DNA from: Pectobacterium versatile
GTDB taxonomy: Bacteria > Pseudomonadota > Gammaproteobacteria > Enterobacterales > Enterobacteriaceae
Length of the DNA: 64,000 nucleotides
Assembly (NCBI RefSeq): GCF_020166435.1
Contig: NZ_JAINZP010000015.1
Span: 1-64,000 of the forward strand
Direction: 5' to 3'
Positions within the stretch are counted from its first letter, which is position 1, and every line of letters begins with the position of its first letter. The translations under genes and the position numbers were made by a program. Under the pieces are notes generated by a model. It was not told the origin of the DNA, searched no databases, and saw nothing but the letters and a program-made list of their open reading frames with translations. Shown here one piece after another: positions 30,485-39,420 of the stretch.

Positions 30485-30730
30485 TTGGGATTACAGCCTT
30501 ATTACGCAACGGCTGTCGGCATAAACCGACATAAGCTCAGAGAACAAAAGTGGGCAACATTCTATCACTCTGCTTCGATTCCTCAACGCCGTAACATGCC
30601 GCACGTGCTTTTATTCTGCTAGCGATAGCAAGATAACAGGCTGAATTGCGCAAGGATGCAGCACCAACGGCGATAAATACGACGCCTTGACTAATTTTGC
30701 AACGAACAATCATTTTAGTTTTAAAAAGCG

Positions 30731-30758
30731 TTGACTCATATTCAAGGATCCCTATAAT
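30731..30758 (+). promoter_or_regulatory. Promoter of the tRNA-Val/tRNA-Lys operon
   Basis: TTGACT (30731-30736), 16-base spacer and TATAAT (30753-30758), followed by a GC-containing discriminator, 17 bp before the first tRNA. Confidence 0.88.
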
Positions 30759-30775
30759 GCGACTCCACACAGCGG

Positions 30776-30851
30776 GGGTGATTAGCTCAGCTGGGAGAGC
30801 ACCTCCCTTACAAGGAGGGGGTCGGCGGTTCGATCCCGTCATCACCCACCA
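30776..30851 (+). tRNA. tRNA-Val (anticodon TAC)
   Basis: 76 nt including CCA. Anticodon stem CCTCC/GGAGG around CTTACAA gives TAC. First of three identical copies. Confidence 0.98.
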
Positions 30852-30904
30852 CTCTTTACGAAAGTAAAAGTGTCTCGCTGTGTAGAGTAAGAAGATTTGA
30901 GATT

Positions 30905-30980
30905 GGGTGATTAGCTCAGCTGGGAGAGCACCTCCCTTACAAGGAGGGGGTCGGCGGTTCGATCCCGTCATCACCCACCA
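30905..30980 (+). tRNA. tRNA-Val (anticodon TAC)
   Basis: Second identical copy, 53 bp after the first. Confidence 0.98.
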
Positions 30981-31047
30981 ATCTCATACCAGCTGGTCTT
31001 CTTATTAGAAGTTGAAGTAAACCAAGAAGTAAAAGTAGTTCAGAAGT

Positions 31048-31123
31048 GGGTGATTAGCTCAGCTGGGAGAGCACCTCCCTTACAAGGAGGGGGTCGGCGG
31101 TTCGATCCCGTCATCACCCACCA
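31048..31123 (+). tRNA. tRNA-Val (anticodon TAC)
   Basis: Third identical copy, 67 bp after the second and seven bases before tRNA-Lys. Confidence 0.98.
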
Positions 31124-31130
31124 CTTCTGC

Positions 31131-31206
31131 GGGTCGTTAGCTCAGTCGGTAGAGCAGTTGACTTTTAATCAATTGGTCGCAGGTTCGAATCCTGCACGAC
31201 CCACCA
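31131..31206 (+). tRNA. tRNA-Lys (anticodon TTT)
   Basis: 76 nt including CCA. Anticodon loop CTTTTAA gives TTT. Last gene of the valU-valX-valY-lysV type operon. Confidence 0.98.
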
Positions 31207-31357
31207 CTTCCGCAAAGTGATTCCTCTCTGAAGTAAATCCACAAAACATTATCTATTGCACGTGTCGTGTAGATCGAATTCTATTCGATTTTTCCGCATT
31301 AGTTTTCCCAATATTCGATAAAGTACCGCAGCCTTACTCAGCTACGGCACCTAAATA

Positions 31358-32464
31358 TCATGCCAGTACGGCTAAATCTGCTGCGTCAAAACCGCGTAAT
31401 TTATCAGTCTGTCCAGAACGCACTTTTTGCACCCATTGCGCATCAGAGAGCAATACCCGACCGACAGCGATCAAATCAAACTCTTCGCGCTCCATCCGTG
31501 CATACAGATTGTCCAGCGCTGCCGTACCTGAACCTTCACCGCCAAACGCCGCAAAGAAATCCGAGGTCAAGCCCACCGAGCCAACGCTGATTGTCGCCGC
31601 GCCTGTCAGCTTCTTCGCCCAACCAGCGAAGTTCAGCCCTTCTGCACCATCAATCTCAGGGAACTCCGGCTCCCAGAAACGTCGCTGGGAACAGTGGAGA
31701 ATATCCACACCCGCCTCAACCAGCGGTGCCAACCAGTCCGTCATTTCCTGTGGGGAGGTGGCAAGCCGTGCGCTGTAATCCTGCTGCTTCCACTGACTCA
31801 CACGCAGGATTAGCGGGAAATCCTGACCAACAGCGGCCCGAACAGCGCGGATAACCTCTGCGGCAAAGTGGGAACGCTCACGGATCGTTGCTCCACCAAA
31901 AGCATCTGTACGCTTGTTCGTCCCCGGCCAGAAGAACTGATCGATCAGGTAGCCATGTGCACCATGCAGTTCCAGCGTGTCAAATCCCAAGCGTTTAGCA
32001 TCGGCTGCCGCACGGGCGAAAGCCGCCACGGTATCGGCAATATCTTCTTCCGTCATCACCACACCACGAGGCTCATCGGGGCCAACCAACCCCGACGGGC
32101 TCTCAACAGGGGCATCAGGTTCCCAGCCGCGGCCGCGCGTTGAGCCCGTGTGCCAAATTTGTGGACCAATGCGACCACCAGCGGCATGAACCGCTTTAGC
32201 CACCGCATCCCAACCAGCCAGTGCCGCCTCACCATGGAAAAATGGAATCCCTGGCGTGTTACGCGAAGCAGGACGATCGACCACCGTCCCCTCCGTCAGA
32301 ATCAGTCCTACGCCTCCCTCTGCACGGCGGCGGTAATATTCCGCATTCGCTGGGCCGGGAATCCCCTCTTCCGCCATACTTCGTGTCATGGGTGCCATAA
32401 CGATGCGATTGGGAAGGGTTAACCCTTTCACCGTGAAGGGACTAAACAGAATATCGTCAGACAT
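31358..32464 (-). CDS. Old Yellow Enzyme family NAD(P)H:flavin oxidoreductase
   Basis: FMN-dependent ene-reductase-type enzyme; the physiological substrate is unknown. 368 residues, TIM-barrel. LPNRIVMAPMTRSMA near the N-terminus, EGTVVDRPASRN, and the substrate-binding HGAHGYLIDQFFWPGTNKRTDAFGG block are typical. ATG at 32464 with AAGGAA upstream. Divergent from an aldo/keto reductase and a TetR regulator, so probably part of an electrophile or quinone detoxification cassette. Clearly related to NemA-type enzymes but I would not call it NemA. Confidence 0.85.
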   Translation of the reverse strand: MSDDILFSPFTVKGLTLPNRIVMAPMTRSMAEEGIPGPANAEYYRRRAEGGVGLILTEGTVVDRPASRNTPGIPFFHGEAALAGWDAVAKAVHAAGGRIGPQIWHTGSTRGRGWEPDAPVESPSGLVGPDEPRGVVMTEEDIADTVAAFARAAADAKRLGFDTLELHGAHGYLIDQFFWPGTNKRTDAFGGATIRERSHFAAEVIRAVRAAVGQDFPLILRVSQWKQQDYSARLATSPQEMTDWLAPLVEAGVDILHCSQRRFWEPEFPEIDGAEGLNFAGWAKKLTGAATISVGSVGLTSDFFAAFGGEGSGTAALDNLYARMEREEFDLIAVGRVLLSDAQWVQKVRSGQTDKLRGFDAADLAVLA

Positions 32465-32602
32465 GGATATTTCCTTTTAGGGTTTAACGCCATAGCGGCG
32501 TTGAACATTGATTAAAAACTCAATTCATGCAGTTAAGCAACCCCCGTTAGCGTTGCCTCTCGTAAAGAGAATGCTACTCTGCTTGCACTTATAGATGATG
32601 TG

Positions 32603-32623
32603 TGACATATATGATAAATGTCA
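32603..32623. promoter_or_regulatory. Candidate operator between the OYE and aldo/keto reductase genes
   Basis: Inverted repeat TGACAT-N9-ATGTCA, 29 bp before the aldo/keto reductase start. A plausible site for the nearby TetR-family protein; inference only. Confidence 0.4.
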
Positions 32624-32651
32624 ATCAACATTTAAATGAAAGGGGAATGGT

Positions 32652-33701
32652 ATGAAATACACCACTTTTGGACGTAACACGGGCTTACGCGTCTCCGAGC
32701 TAGCCCTCGGAACAGGAAACTTTGGCACTGGTTGGGGCTATGGTTCTGAAAAAGATCAGGCTAAACAGGTATTTGATCGTTATGCCAACGCGGGCGGTAA
32801 CTTCATTGATACGGCGGATGCTTACCAGTTCGGTCAATCTGAGCAAATGGTTGGAGAATTCATTGCCGCCGACCGCGATCATTTTGTCGTGGCGACAAAA
32901 TACACCTTAAGCGCGATGCAGGAAGCTGGGATATCTCGAACTGGCAATAGCCGTAAGAATATGATCTCATCAGTAGAAAACAGCCTTAAGAGACTGAATA
33001 CCGATCGTATCGATGTGCTGTGGGCGCACTTTGATGACCAATTAACCCCGCTTGAAGAGATTGTTCGCGCTTTCGACGATCTCATTCGATCAGGAAAAAT
33101 CCAGTACGCAGGTTTCTCTAATTTCCCCGCCTGGCGCATTGCCCGAGCGGACACCATAGCAGAACTGCGCGGCTGGTCGCGAATTGCCGGTATTCAGGTG
33201 GAATACAGTCTGGTGCAACGCACCGCAGAGCGAGAACTGCTGCCGATGGCAGAAGCAATGGGGCTGGCTGCAACGCTTTGGTCTCCGCTGGGTGGCGGCC
33301 TGCTAACGGGGAAATACCGCCAAAGTAAAGAAGGTCGTCTGATCGGTTTTGGCGGAAGATTAGTACACACCGAGCAAGACACAACCTTGCTGGATGAGGT
33401 ATTTCGCGTTGCAAACGAGGTGAACGTCATGCCAATACAGATTGCCATCGCCTGGTTGCGACATAAATCCGCCCGCGCCAGCACCAGCCTGATCCCCATT
33501 CTGGGCTCCCGCACTCTGGCGCAGTTGGATGATACGCTGGTTGCATTAGGTGTGACGCTAAGTGACGAGCAGGTCGCACGACTGGACGAAGTCAGTGCTA
33601 TTTCGCTGGGAACGCCACACGATCAGATCGCAGGTACATTACCTAGGGCTCAGGGAGGTAACAGCGCTCATATCATTACTCCGTGGCCACCACGAGCCTA
33701 A
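32652..33701 (+). CDS. Aldo/keto reductase
   Basis: NADPH-dependent carbonyl reductase of unknown substrate. 349 residues, TIM-barrel. Catalytic tetrad visible as Asp53 and Tyr58 (NFIDTADAY), Lys83 (VATKYT) and His126 (LWAHFDD). ATG at 32652 has AGGGGAA upstream. It precedes a TetR regulator by 84 bp and is divergent from an Old Yellow Enzyme. Confidence 0.88.
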   Translation: MKYTTFGRNTGLRVSELALGTGNFGTGWGYGSEKDQAKQVFDRYANAGGNFIDTADAYQFGQSEQMVGEFIAADRDHFVVATKYTLSAMQEAGISRTGNSRKNMISSVENSLKRLNTDRIDVLWAHFDDQLTPLEEIVRAFDDLIRSGKIQYAGFSNFPAWRIARADTIAELRGWSRIAGIQVEYSLVQRTAERELLPMAEAMGLAATLWSPLGGGLLTGKYRQSKEGRLIGFGGRLVHTEQDTTLLDEVFRVANEVNVMPIQIAIAWLRHKSARASTSLIPILGSRTLAQLDDTLVALGVTLSDEQVARLDEVSAISLGTPHDQIAGTLPRAQGGNSAHIITPWPPRA

Positions 33702-33717
33702 TCTGGCTATTGATGAA

Positions 33718-33765
33718 AGGCATCATCTATTGAGTCTGGTTTTTCCATACCCTAAGATGATGCCT
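33718..33765. repeat. 11-bp inverted repeat in front of the TetR gene
   Basis: AGGCATCATCT at 33718-33728 and its exact reverse complement at 33755-33765, with 26 bases between. It lies just upstream of the ribosome-binding site of the regulator and could be an operator pair or an RNA stem-loop. Confidence 0.6.
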
Positions 33766-33785
33766 GACAGAAAAAGGAGAACAGC

Positions 33786-34367
33786 ATGGCCCGTGTATCA
33801 AAACAGCAGATGGAGCGTAACCGAGAGGAAATCATCCAGGTTTCTTCACAGCTCTTTCGTGAACGGGGCCTGAACGGCGTCAGCGTGAACGACTTGATGG
33901 CCGCGGCCGGATTAACCCACGGTGGCTTTTATGGTCATTTTGCTTCTAAGGATGAGCTCGCTGCCATCGCCAGCCGAAAAGCGTTTGAGGATTCCGGTGT
34001 TCGCTGGCAGGAAATCAGCCAGCGCTCAGATCAACATGACTTGCGAACAATCGTGGAACTCTATCTTTCACCCACCCATCGTGACGGCGCGAAAGATGGC
34101 TGTGCGATCACCGCGTTAGCCAGCGACATCGCCAGAGAAAGTGAAGACAAGCCAGTGCGTGAGGTTTATCTCAGCGGTGTCAGAGCCATGCTGGACAGGC
34201 TGGAGTCCCTATCCACGATAGAAGATAAAGAACAGCGCAGGCTGCATACTCTGGCGCAATTCGCCCTGTTATCCGGCGCGCTCACGTTAGCACGCGCAAC
34301 GGCTGGCGATCCTTTGTCGGACGACTTTCTTATCGCCGCCAAAAAAGCGCTGCTTGGCGAAGCATAA
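33786..34367 (+). CDS. TetR/AcrR-family transcriptional regulator
   Basis: Probable repressor of the flanking reductase genes. 193 residues. N-terminal helix-turn-helix (~33-52, VSVNDLMAAAGLTHGGFYGHF) and a ligand-binding C-terminal domain containing KDGCAITALASDI, whose Cys could sense electrophiles as in NemR-type regulators (inference). ATG at 33786 has AAAGGAGA upstream. Its specific ligand and operator are unknown. Confidence 0.88.
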   Translation: MARVSKQQMERNREEIIQVSSQLFRERGLNGVSVNDLMAAAGLTHGGFYGHFASKDELAAIASRKAFEDSGVRWQEISQRSDQHDLRTIVELYLSPTHRDGAKDGCAITALASDIARESEDKPVREVYLSGVRAMLDRLESLSTIEDKEQRRLHTLAQFALLSGALTLARATAGDPLSDDFLIAAKKALLGEA

Positions 34368-34380
34368 ACATGTTAATGAA

Positions 34381-34408
34381 GGAGCCTATCGCATCCAAGA
34401 TAGGCTCC
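34381..34408 (+). terminator. Hairpin after the TetR gene
   Basis: Perfect 10-bp stem GGAGCCTATC/GATAGGCTCC with an eight-base loop, 13 bp after the stop. There is no immediate T-run. Confidence 0.6.
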
Positions 34409-34711
34409 AAACCGCCCCTTTCTTAACAATATCGCCTTTGTGCCATTCATTCCTCTGTTCATCATCCATTCAAGCTAAGCCCCTTTTTCATAACATCTTG
34501 TTATTGCATTATTCCCATCCATCATTAGACCGCCGCAACTGCAGTGTTATGCTTATCTGCGTTTGCCCTGTTCACGTAATTTTTTGACAGAAAATATCAA
34601 ATTTATTGGTTTTCTATTCTGTCCCTAAATCGACGACACTGCCGCACTATATAAACAAGCATTCCCAGCATTACCAATCAGCATTTTTGCTCACTTATGA
34701 GGTTGTCTATT
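34409..34711. other. Intergenic region before doxX
   Basis: About 300 bp with no gene. A TTGACA at 34584-34589 could be a -35 for doxX, but no well-spaced -10 follows. Confidence 0.35.
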
Positions 34712-35146
34712 ATGATTTCTCAGTTGAATCAGTGGTTCACGCGTTTAACCGATCATCCTGATGCAGGTAAACTTTTACTGCGTTTAACCGTAGGTATTCT
34801 GCTGCTGTTTCACGGCGTAGCAAAAGTTGAGCACGGCGTAGGCTGGATCGTACAGATACTGCAAGGCGCAGGCCTGCCAGGTTTTATCGCTTACGGCGTA
34901 TATGTAGGCGAAATCGTTGCCCCAATCCTGATTATTCTGGGCGTGTTTACCCGCGTTTCTGGCCTGATTGCCGCGCTGACGCTGGTTGTTGCCACGCTGA
35001 TGGTTGGCACTGGTAAATTCTTCACCCTGACTAACGTGGGTGCCTGGGCGCTGGAAGTTGAAGCACTCTATTTCTTTGCGGGCATTATCATCATGCTGGT
35101 TGGCAGCGGTCGCTACTCTGTTGCTTCCAATCCCGCTTATCGCTAA
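34712..35146 (+). CDS. DoxX-family membrane protein
   Basis: Small integral membrane protein of the DoxX family; the molecular role is unresolved, and some members take part in redox or thiosulfate-related systems. 144 residues with four membrane segments (~19-37, 50-68, 73-92, 105-125). The family core LLFHGVAKVEHG and YGVYVGEIVAPILIILG is present. I chose the ATG at 34712, with GAGG about nine bases upstream, over one 15 bases earlier. Monocistronic, ending at a strong terminator. Confidence 0.85.
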   Translation: MISQLNQWFTRLTDHPDAGKLLLRLTVGILLLFHGVAKVEHGVGWIVQILQGAGLPGFIAYGVYVGEIVAPILIILGVFTRVSGLIAALTLVVATLMVGTGKFFTLTNVGAWALEVEALYFFAGIIIMLVGSGRYSVASNPAYR

Positions 35147-35181
35147 TCCCCGCTATCCGGCTGGTATTGACGACAAAAGCA

Positions 35182-35207
35182 AAAACCCGCGAAATTCGCG
35201 GGTTTTT
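35182..35207. terminator. Bidirectional terminator between doxX and cysA
   Basis: AAAACCCGCG/CGCGGGTTTT stem with a five-base loop and flanking A and T runs. It serves doxX rightward and the sulfate operon leftward. Confidence 0.9.
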
Positions 35208-35227
35208 TCATGCCTGAGAGCTGCCGA

Positions 35228-36220
35228 TTAGATTTCCCAATCGTGGCTGTAACGCTTGGGTTTAAACTGAATCACATCGCCTTTCTGTAGCCCATGCAGG
35301 CTTGCATCATCTTTTGCGACTTCTGCTTCAATCAGCTCCGACTGCTCGCCCAATTTCAGCGACAGACGCGTTAAGGCACCGAGTGGGCGAATATCTCGCA
35401 CCGTTACCGCCTGATAGCCGTCCTGAGCCTGAACGGATAACGACACTTCATGCGGACGGAACAGAATCGTCTCTTCCGTTTGCGCCACTTTCAACCGGTT
35501 ACTGTCGCCAAGGAAATGGTAAACAAACTCGCTGGCTGGGTTGTTATACACCTCCGCCGGTGTGCCGATTTGTTCAATCACGCCTTTGTTCATCAGCACG
35601 ATGCGGTCAGCGACTTCCATCGCTTCTTCCTGATCGTGCGTCACAAATACCGATGTCAGATCGATATCTTCATGTAGCTGAGACAGCCAGCGACGCAGCT
35701 CTTTACGCACCTTGGCATCCAACGCACCAAAAGGTTCATCCAGCAGCAGAATGCTCGGTTCAACGATCAACGCACGCGCCAAAGCAATACGCTGACGCTG
35801 ACCGCCAGAAAGCTGTTCAGGATAGCGATCCCCCAGCCAGTCCAACTGCACCAGATTCAGTAATTCATGTACTTTCTTTTCAATATCACTCTTCGACGGG
35901 CGGATATTTTTCGGCTTCATTCGCAGCCCAAACGCCACATTATCGAACACCGTCATGTGACGGAACAGCGCGTAGTGCTGGAATACAAACCCCACGTTAC
36001 GCTTGCGCACATCGTGGACGGATACATCCTGGCCGTGGAAAATAATACTGCCGCTATCCGGCTGTTCCAGCCCAGCGATAATACGCAGCAGCGTGGTCTT
36101 ACCACAGCCCGATGGCCCCAGCAGCGCCACCAGCTCGCCGCTGTGGATCGACAAATTAATCTCGTTCAGCGCCCGGAACTGACCAAATTGTTTATTAATA
36201 TTGCGAATCTCAATGCTCAT
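35228..36220 (-). CDS. cysA: Sulfate/thiosulfate ABC transporter ATP-binding protein
   Basis: ATPase that powers sulfate/thiosulfate import. 330 residues, shorter than the ~365 of E. coli, with a reduced regulatory C-terminus. Walker [10 protein letters not shown] (35-43), signature LSGGQRQR (137-144), Walker [12 protein letters not shown] (~158-168). It overlaps cysW by 11 bp and ends the operon. Confidence 0.96.
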   Translation of the reverse strand: MSIEIRNINKQFGQFRALNEINLSIHSGELVALLGPSGCGKTTLLRIIAGLEQPDSGSIIFHGQDVSVHDVRKRNVGFVFQHYALFRHMTVFDNVAFGLRMKPKNIRPSKSDIEKKVHELLNLVQLDWLGDRYPEQLSGGQRQRIALARALIVEPSILLLDEPFGALDAKVRKELRRWLSQLHEDIDLTSVFVTHDQEEAMEVADRIVLMNKGVIEQIGTPAEVYNNPASEFVYHFLGDSNRLKVAQTEETILFRPHEVSLSVQAQDGYQAVTVRDIRPLGALTRLSLKLGEQSELIEAEVAKDDASLHGLQKGDVIQFKPKRYSHDWEI

Positions 36221-37091
36221 TTTTGGCCAACTCCTGTTGTTTCTCTATTTGCTTCGTCAATCGGCTCTCACTCCACTGGCGCAGCAGCAGTACGACCAGT
36301 GACATAATTAGCAGCAGGATCGCCACGCTGAAAGCCGCAACGATGTTGTACTCGTTATAAAGAATTTCGATATGCAGCGGCAGCGTGTTAGTCAGGCCGC
36401 GGATATGGCCGGAAATAACGGAAACGGCACCGAATTCCCCCATCGCACGCGCGGTACACAACACCACGCCGTAGATCAACGCCCATTTCACATTCGGCAG
36501 CGTAATGTGCCAGAACATTTGCCAGCCGTTCGCCCCTAGCAACCGCGCCGCTTCTTCTTCCTGCGAGCCCTGCTCTTCCATCAGCGGAATCAGTTCACGC
36601 GCAACATAAGGCAGCGTGACGAAAATTGTCGCCAGTACGATGCCCGGCACGGCGTAAACAATTTGCAGATCGTGTTCGAGCAGAAAGGGATGGAGCGAGC
36701 TTTGTGCCCCAAACAGCAGCACATACACCAGCCCTGCAACCACGGGCGAAACGGAGAACGGCAAATCGATCAGCGCCAGCAGAAAGCTCTTGCCACGAAA
36801 TTCGAATTTCGTCACGCACCACGCTGTCGCCAGCCCGAACACCACATTTAACGGCACAGAAATGACGGTCGCGAGTAGTGTCAGCTTAAGCGCAGAGATC
36901 GCATCCGGTTCGGTAATCGCATCCCAAAATGCACCGATGCCTTTATCCAGCCCCTGAGTCACCACCATCATCAACGGCAGCACCAGAATCAGGAAAAAGA
37001 CGACCCACGCGAGTGAAACCAGAATGTAATAGGCTGCGGGCTGTTTTTTTCTTTTAGCCGCGCTGGCCTGAGCGGAAATAACCTGTTCCAT
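36210..37091 (-). CDS. cysW: Sulfate/thiosulfate ABC transporter permease CysW
   Basis: Inner-membrane permease subunit. 293 residues with about six membrane helices. The coupling motif [28 protein letters not shown] region contacts CysA. 12 bp after cysT. Confidence 0.96.
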   Translation of the reverse strand: MEQVISAQASAAKRKKQPAAYYILVSLAWVVFFLILVLPLMMVVTQGLDKGIGAFWDAITEPDAISALKLTLLATVISVPLNVVFGLATAWCVTKFEFRGKSFLLALIDLPFSVSPVVAGLVYVLLFGAQSSLHPFLLEHDLQIVYAVPGIVLATIFVTLPYVARELIPLMEEQGSQEEEAARLLGANGWQMFWHITLPNVKWALIYGVVLCTARAMGEFGAVSVISGHIRGLTNTLPLHIEILYNEYNIVAAFSVAILLLIMSLVVLLLRQWSESRLTKQIEKQQELAKNEH

Positions 37092-37103
37092 GACGACCAG
37101 CCT

Positions 37104-37916
37104 TTACAGTTTCGGTTGAATGCGGCGCTGCAACACGTTAATCAGCAGCAGCATAATGAAAGAAACCAGCAGCATGAACACGCCGATCCCAGTTGCGCCT
37201 TTGTAGTCATACTGATCGAGCTTGGAGACGATCAGCAGCGGCAGAATTTCGGTTTTAAACGGAATATTCCCCGCGATAAACACCACGGAACCGTATTCCC
37301 CGACGCCGCGGGCAAAGGCCAGCGCAAAGCCCGTCAGCCACGCGGGTAACAGTGCAGGAAGCAGCACATGACGGAAAACCTGAAGCGGGCGTGCGCCAAG
37401 GCAGGCAGCGGCTTCTTCCACTTCTTTGGGAATATCGGCCAACACCGGTTGCAACGTTCTGACCACGAAAGGCAGCGTAACGAAGATCAGCGCTAGTGTG
37501 ATACCAATGCTGGTGTAGGCAATTTTGAACGGAAACAGCGAACCAATCAGGCCATTCGGCGCGTACAACGCCGTCAGCGCAATCCCCGCCACGGCGGTTG
37601 GTAGCGCGAAGGGCATGTCGATCATGGCATCGATCACTTTACGGCCGGGAAAAGTATAACGCACGAGCACCCACGCCAGCAGCGTCCCGAGAATACCGTT
37701 AATAAACGCCGCAGCCAGCGCCGTACCAAACGAAAGCCGCAGGGAGAAAAGCACCTGGCGGCTGGTTATCAGATCCCAAAACTGACCGAACGTTAGTTGG
37801 CTGGCATACAAAAACATCCCCGCCAACGGAATGAGGACAATTAATCCTAAATAGCTCAGGCTAAACCCTAACGTTAGCCCGAAACCGGGAATCACTGAGG
37901 AAGAACGTTGTGACAT
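37104..37916 (-). CDS. cysT: Sulfate/thiosulfate ABC transporter permease CysT (CysU)
   Basis: Partner permease of CysW. 270 residues and about six helices, with the coupling motif VEEAAACLGARPLQVFRHVLLP. It begins 153 bp after the binding-protein gene, beyond an internal hairpin terminator. Confidence 0.96.
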   Translation of the reverse strand: MSQRSSSVIPGFGLTLGFSLSYLGLIVLIPLAGMFLYASQLTFGQFWDLITSRQVLFSLRLSFGTALAAAFINGILGTLLAWVLVRYTFPGRKVIDAMIDMPFALPTAVAGIALTALYAPNGLIGSLFPFKIAYTSIGITLALIFVTLPFVVRTLQPVLADIPKEVEEAAACLGARPLQVFRHVLLPALLPAWLTGFALAFARGVGEYGSVVFIAGNIPFKTEILPLLIVSKLDQYDYKGATGIGVFMLLVSFIMLLLINVLQRRIQPKL

Positions 37917-38019
37917 ACCGTGCCTTTAATTTTCATACTCACTATCCAGCCAACAACTGCTTGCCGACGCGCGCTACCTGACAGAATTAAGGCGGCAGGT
38001 CCTCTGCCTTCTTAACCTG

Positions 38020-38045
38020 AAAAAAGCCGCTATGGTGATAGCGGC
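38020..38045 (-). terminator. Internal (probably partial) terminator between sbp and cysT
   Basis: Reading leftward: GCCGCTAT, loop CACC, ATAGCGGC, then six Ts. It lies inside the operon, so it probably lets only part of transcription continue, giving more binding protein than permease. Confidence 0.85.
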
Positions 38046-38069
38046 CTTAATCCGTCAGACATTAGAAAC

Positions 38070-39080
38070 TTACTTATTAATCTCTTTAAAGATGGCGTCG
38101 AACACACCGCCATCGTTAAAGTATTTTTCCTGTGCCGCTTTCCAGCCGCCGAAATCCTTATCAATCGTCACCAGATTCACCGGTGCAAACTGATCTTTAA
38201 ACTCTTCAGCAATCTTGGCATTACGTGGGCGATAGAAGTTTTTACCGATAATACGCTGCGCTTCATCGCTGTAGAGGTATTGCAGATAGGCTTCAGCCTG
38301 TTTCTGCGTCCCTTTACGCTCAACCACTTTGTCGACAACGGCAACTGGCGGTTCGGCCAGAATCGACAGAGACGGTGTCACGATCTCAAGCTGATCGCCG
38401 CCCTGCTCTTGCAGAGACAGATATGCTTCGTTTTCCCATGCCAGCAGCACATCGCCTAGCTGACGTTGCACAAAGCTGATGGTTGCTCCACGCGCACCGG
38501 TATCCAGTACTGGCGCATGGCGATACAGTTCAGTGACAAATTTCAATGCGGTTTCATCATTGCCGCCCGGTAGCGCTTTGGCATAAGCCCATGCAGCCAG
38601 GAAGTTCCAACGCGCGCCGCCGGAGGTTTTCGGGTTTGGCGTGATCACTTCAACGCCCGGTTTCACCAGATCGTTCCAGTCTTTGATTTGCTTCGGATTA
38701 CCTTTACGCACCAGAAAAACGATGGTGGAGGTATAAGGTGTGCTGTTGTCAGGCAAACGCGCCTGCCACTTAGGGTCGATCAGCTGCTGGTTCAGGTTTA
38801 ATGCATCAATATCACCAGCCAGTGCCAGCGTCACCACGTCAGCCTGCAAGCCATCAATCACCGAACGCGCCTGTTTTCCAGAACCGCCGTGCGAGTTTTT
38901 GATGGTGATATCTTCACCCGTGGTCGCTTTCCAATGCTTGATAAACGCCGCATTGTATTGCTGATACAGTTCACGCGTCGGATCGTAAGACACGTTTAAT
39001 AATTCGGTAGCCGCCGAGGCCACACCAGAAAATAACAGCGCTGCCGTAGCAACAGATAACCCCAGACGACGTATTGACAT
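38070..39080 (-). CDS. sbp: Periplasmic sulfate-binding protein (Sbp-type)
   Basis: Captures sulfate in the periplasm for CysTWA. 336 residues with signal peptide ~1-24 (ending GVASA). Motifs [49 protein letters not shown] and [11 protein letters not shown] resemble E. coli Sbp more than CysP, although the gene takes the cysP position at the head of cysTWA. I chose the ATG at 39080 (AGGGAG eight bases upstream) over an in-frame GTG nine bases earlier. Confidence 0.92.
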   Translation of the reverse strand: MSIRRLGLSVATAALLFSGVASAATELLNVSYDPTRELYQQYNAAFIKHWKATTGEDITIKNSHGGSGKQARSVIDGLQADVVTLALAGDIDALNLNQQLIDPKWQARLPDNSTPYTSTIVFLVRKGNPKQIKDWNDLVKPGVEVITPNPKTSGGARWNFLAAWAYAKALPGGNDETALKFVTELYRHAPVLDTGARGATISFVQRQLGDVLLAWENEAYLSLQEQGGDQLEIVTPSLSILAEPPVAVVDKVVERKGTQKQAEAYLQYLYSDEAQRIIGKNFYRPRNAKIAEEFKDQFAPVNLVTIDKDFGGWKAAQEKYFNDGGVFDAIFKEINK

Positions 39081-39420
39081 TCTTATCACTCCCTAAACTT
39101 AATGCTTGAAAGTATTTAGATAAAATAATGATGAATGTGGCTGGTTAGGCCGTTTATGCGGTTATCGAACTGACAACGACAATATGGGAGTGACAATAGT
39201 GGATATAAGGAAGGGGCAAAAATATTGTTTCGCGATAATTTATGCTATCGCGTTATATTGTTAATGGTTATGTAATAGTTTTCAATCTAAGCAATTTTGT
39301 TGCAGCGGCAATCTTTTTACGACTGGATATGAGGTAACCCCGATGCCGTGCGGCATCAGGTGAGTACGGTGGAGGATAGGCTTAGAAGTATAGGCTTAAG
39401 TAGGTAGGTACCTTTCTGCT
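39081..39420. other. Intergenic region between cdaR and sbp
   Basis: About 340 bp without a gene. It should carry the CysB-dependent sbp promoter on the minus strand. It holds a 7-bp inverted repeat CGCGATA-N8-TATCGCG (39231-39252) and a GATGCCG/CGGCATC hairpin (39342-39357) that may end cdaR transcripts. CysB sites are too degenerate to call by eye. Confidence 0.45.

Noticed and set aside
30537-30974. Minus-strand frame encoding MTGSNRRPPPCKGGALPAELI twice
   Set aside because: Antisense translation of the tRNA-Val genes, a common annotation artefact.
31207-31357. Integrase or attachment site next to the tRNA-Lys gene
   Set aside because: No integrase gene and no duplicated tRNA 3' end could be found around the reductase cassette within the window.
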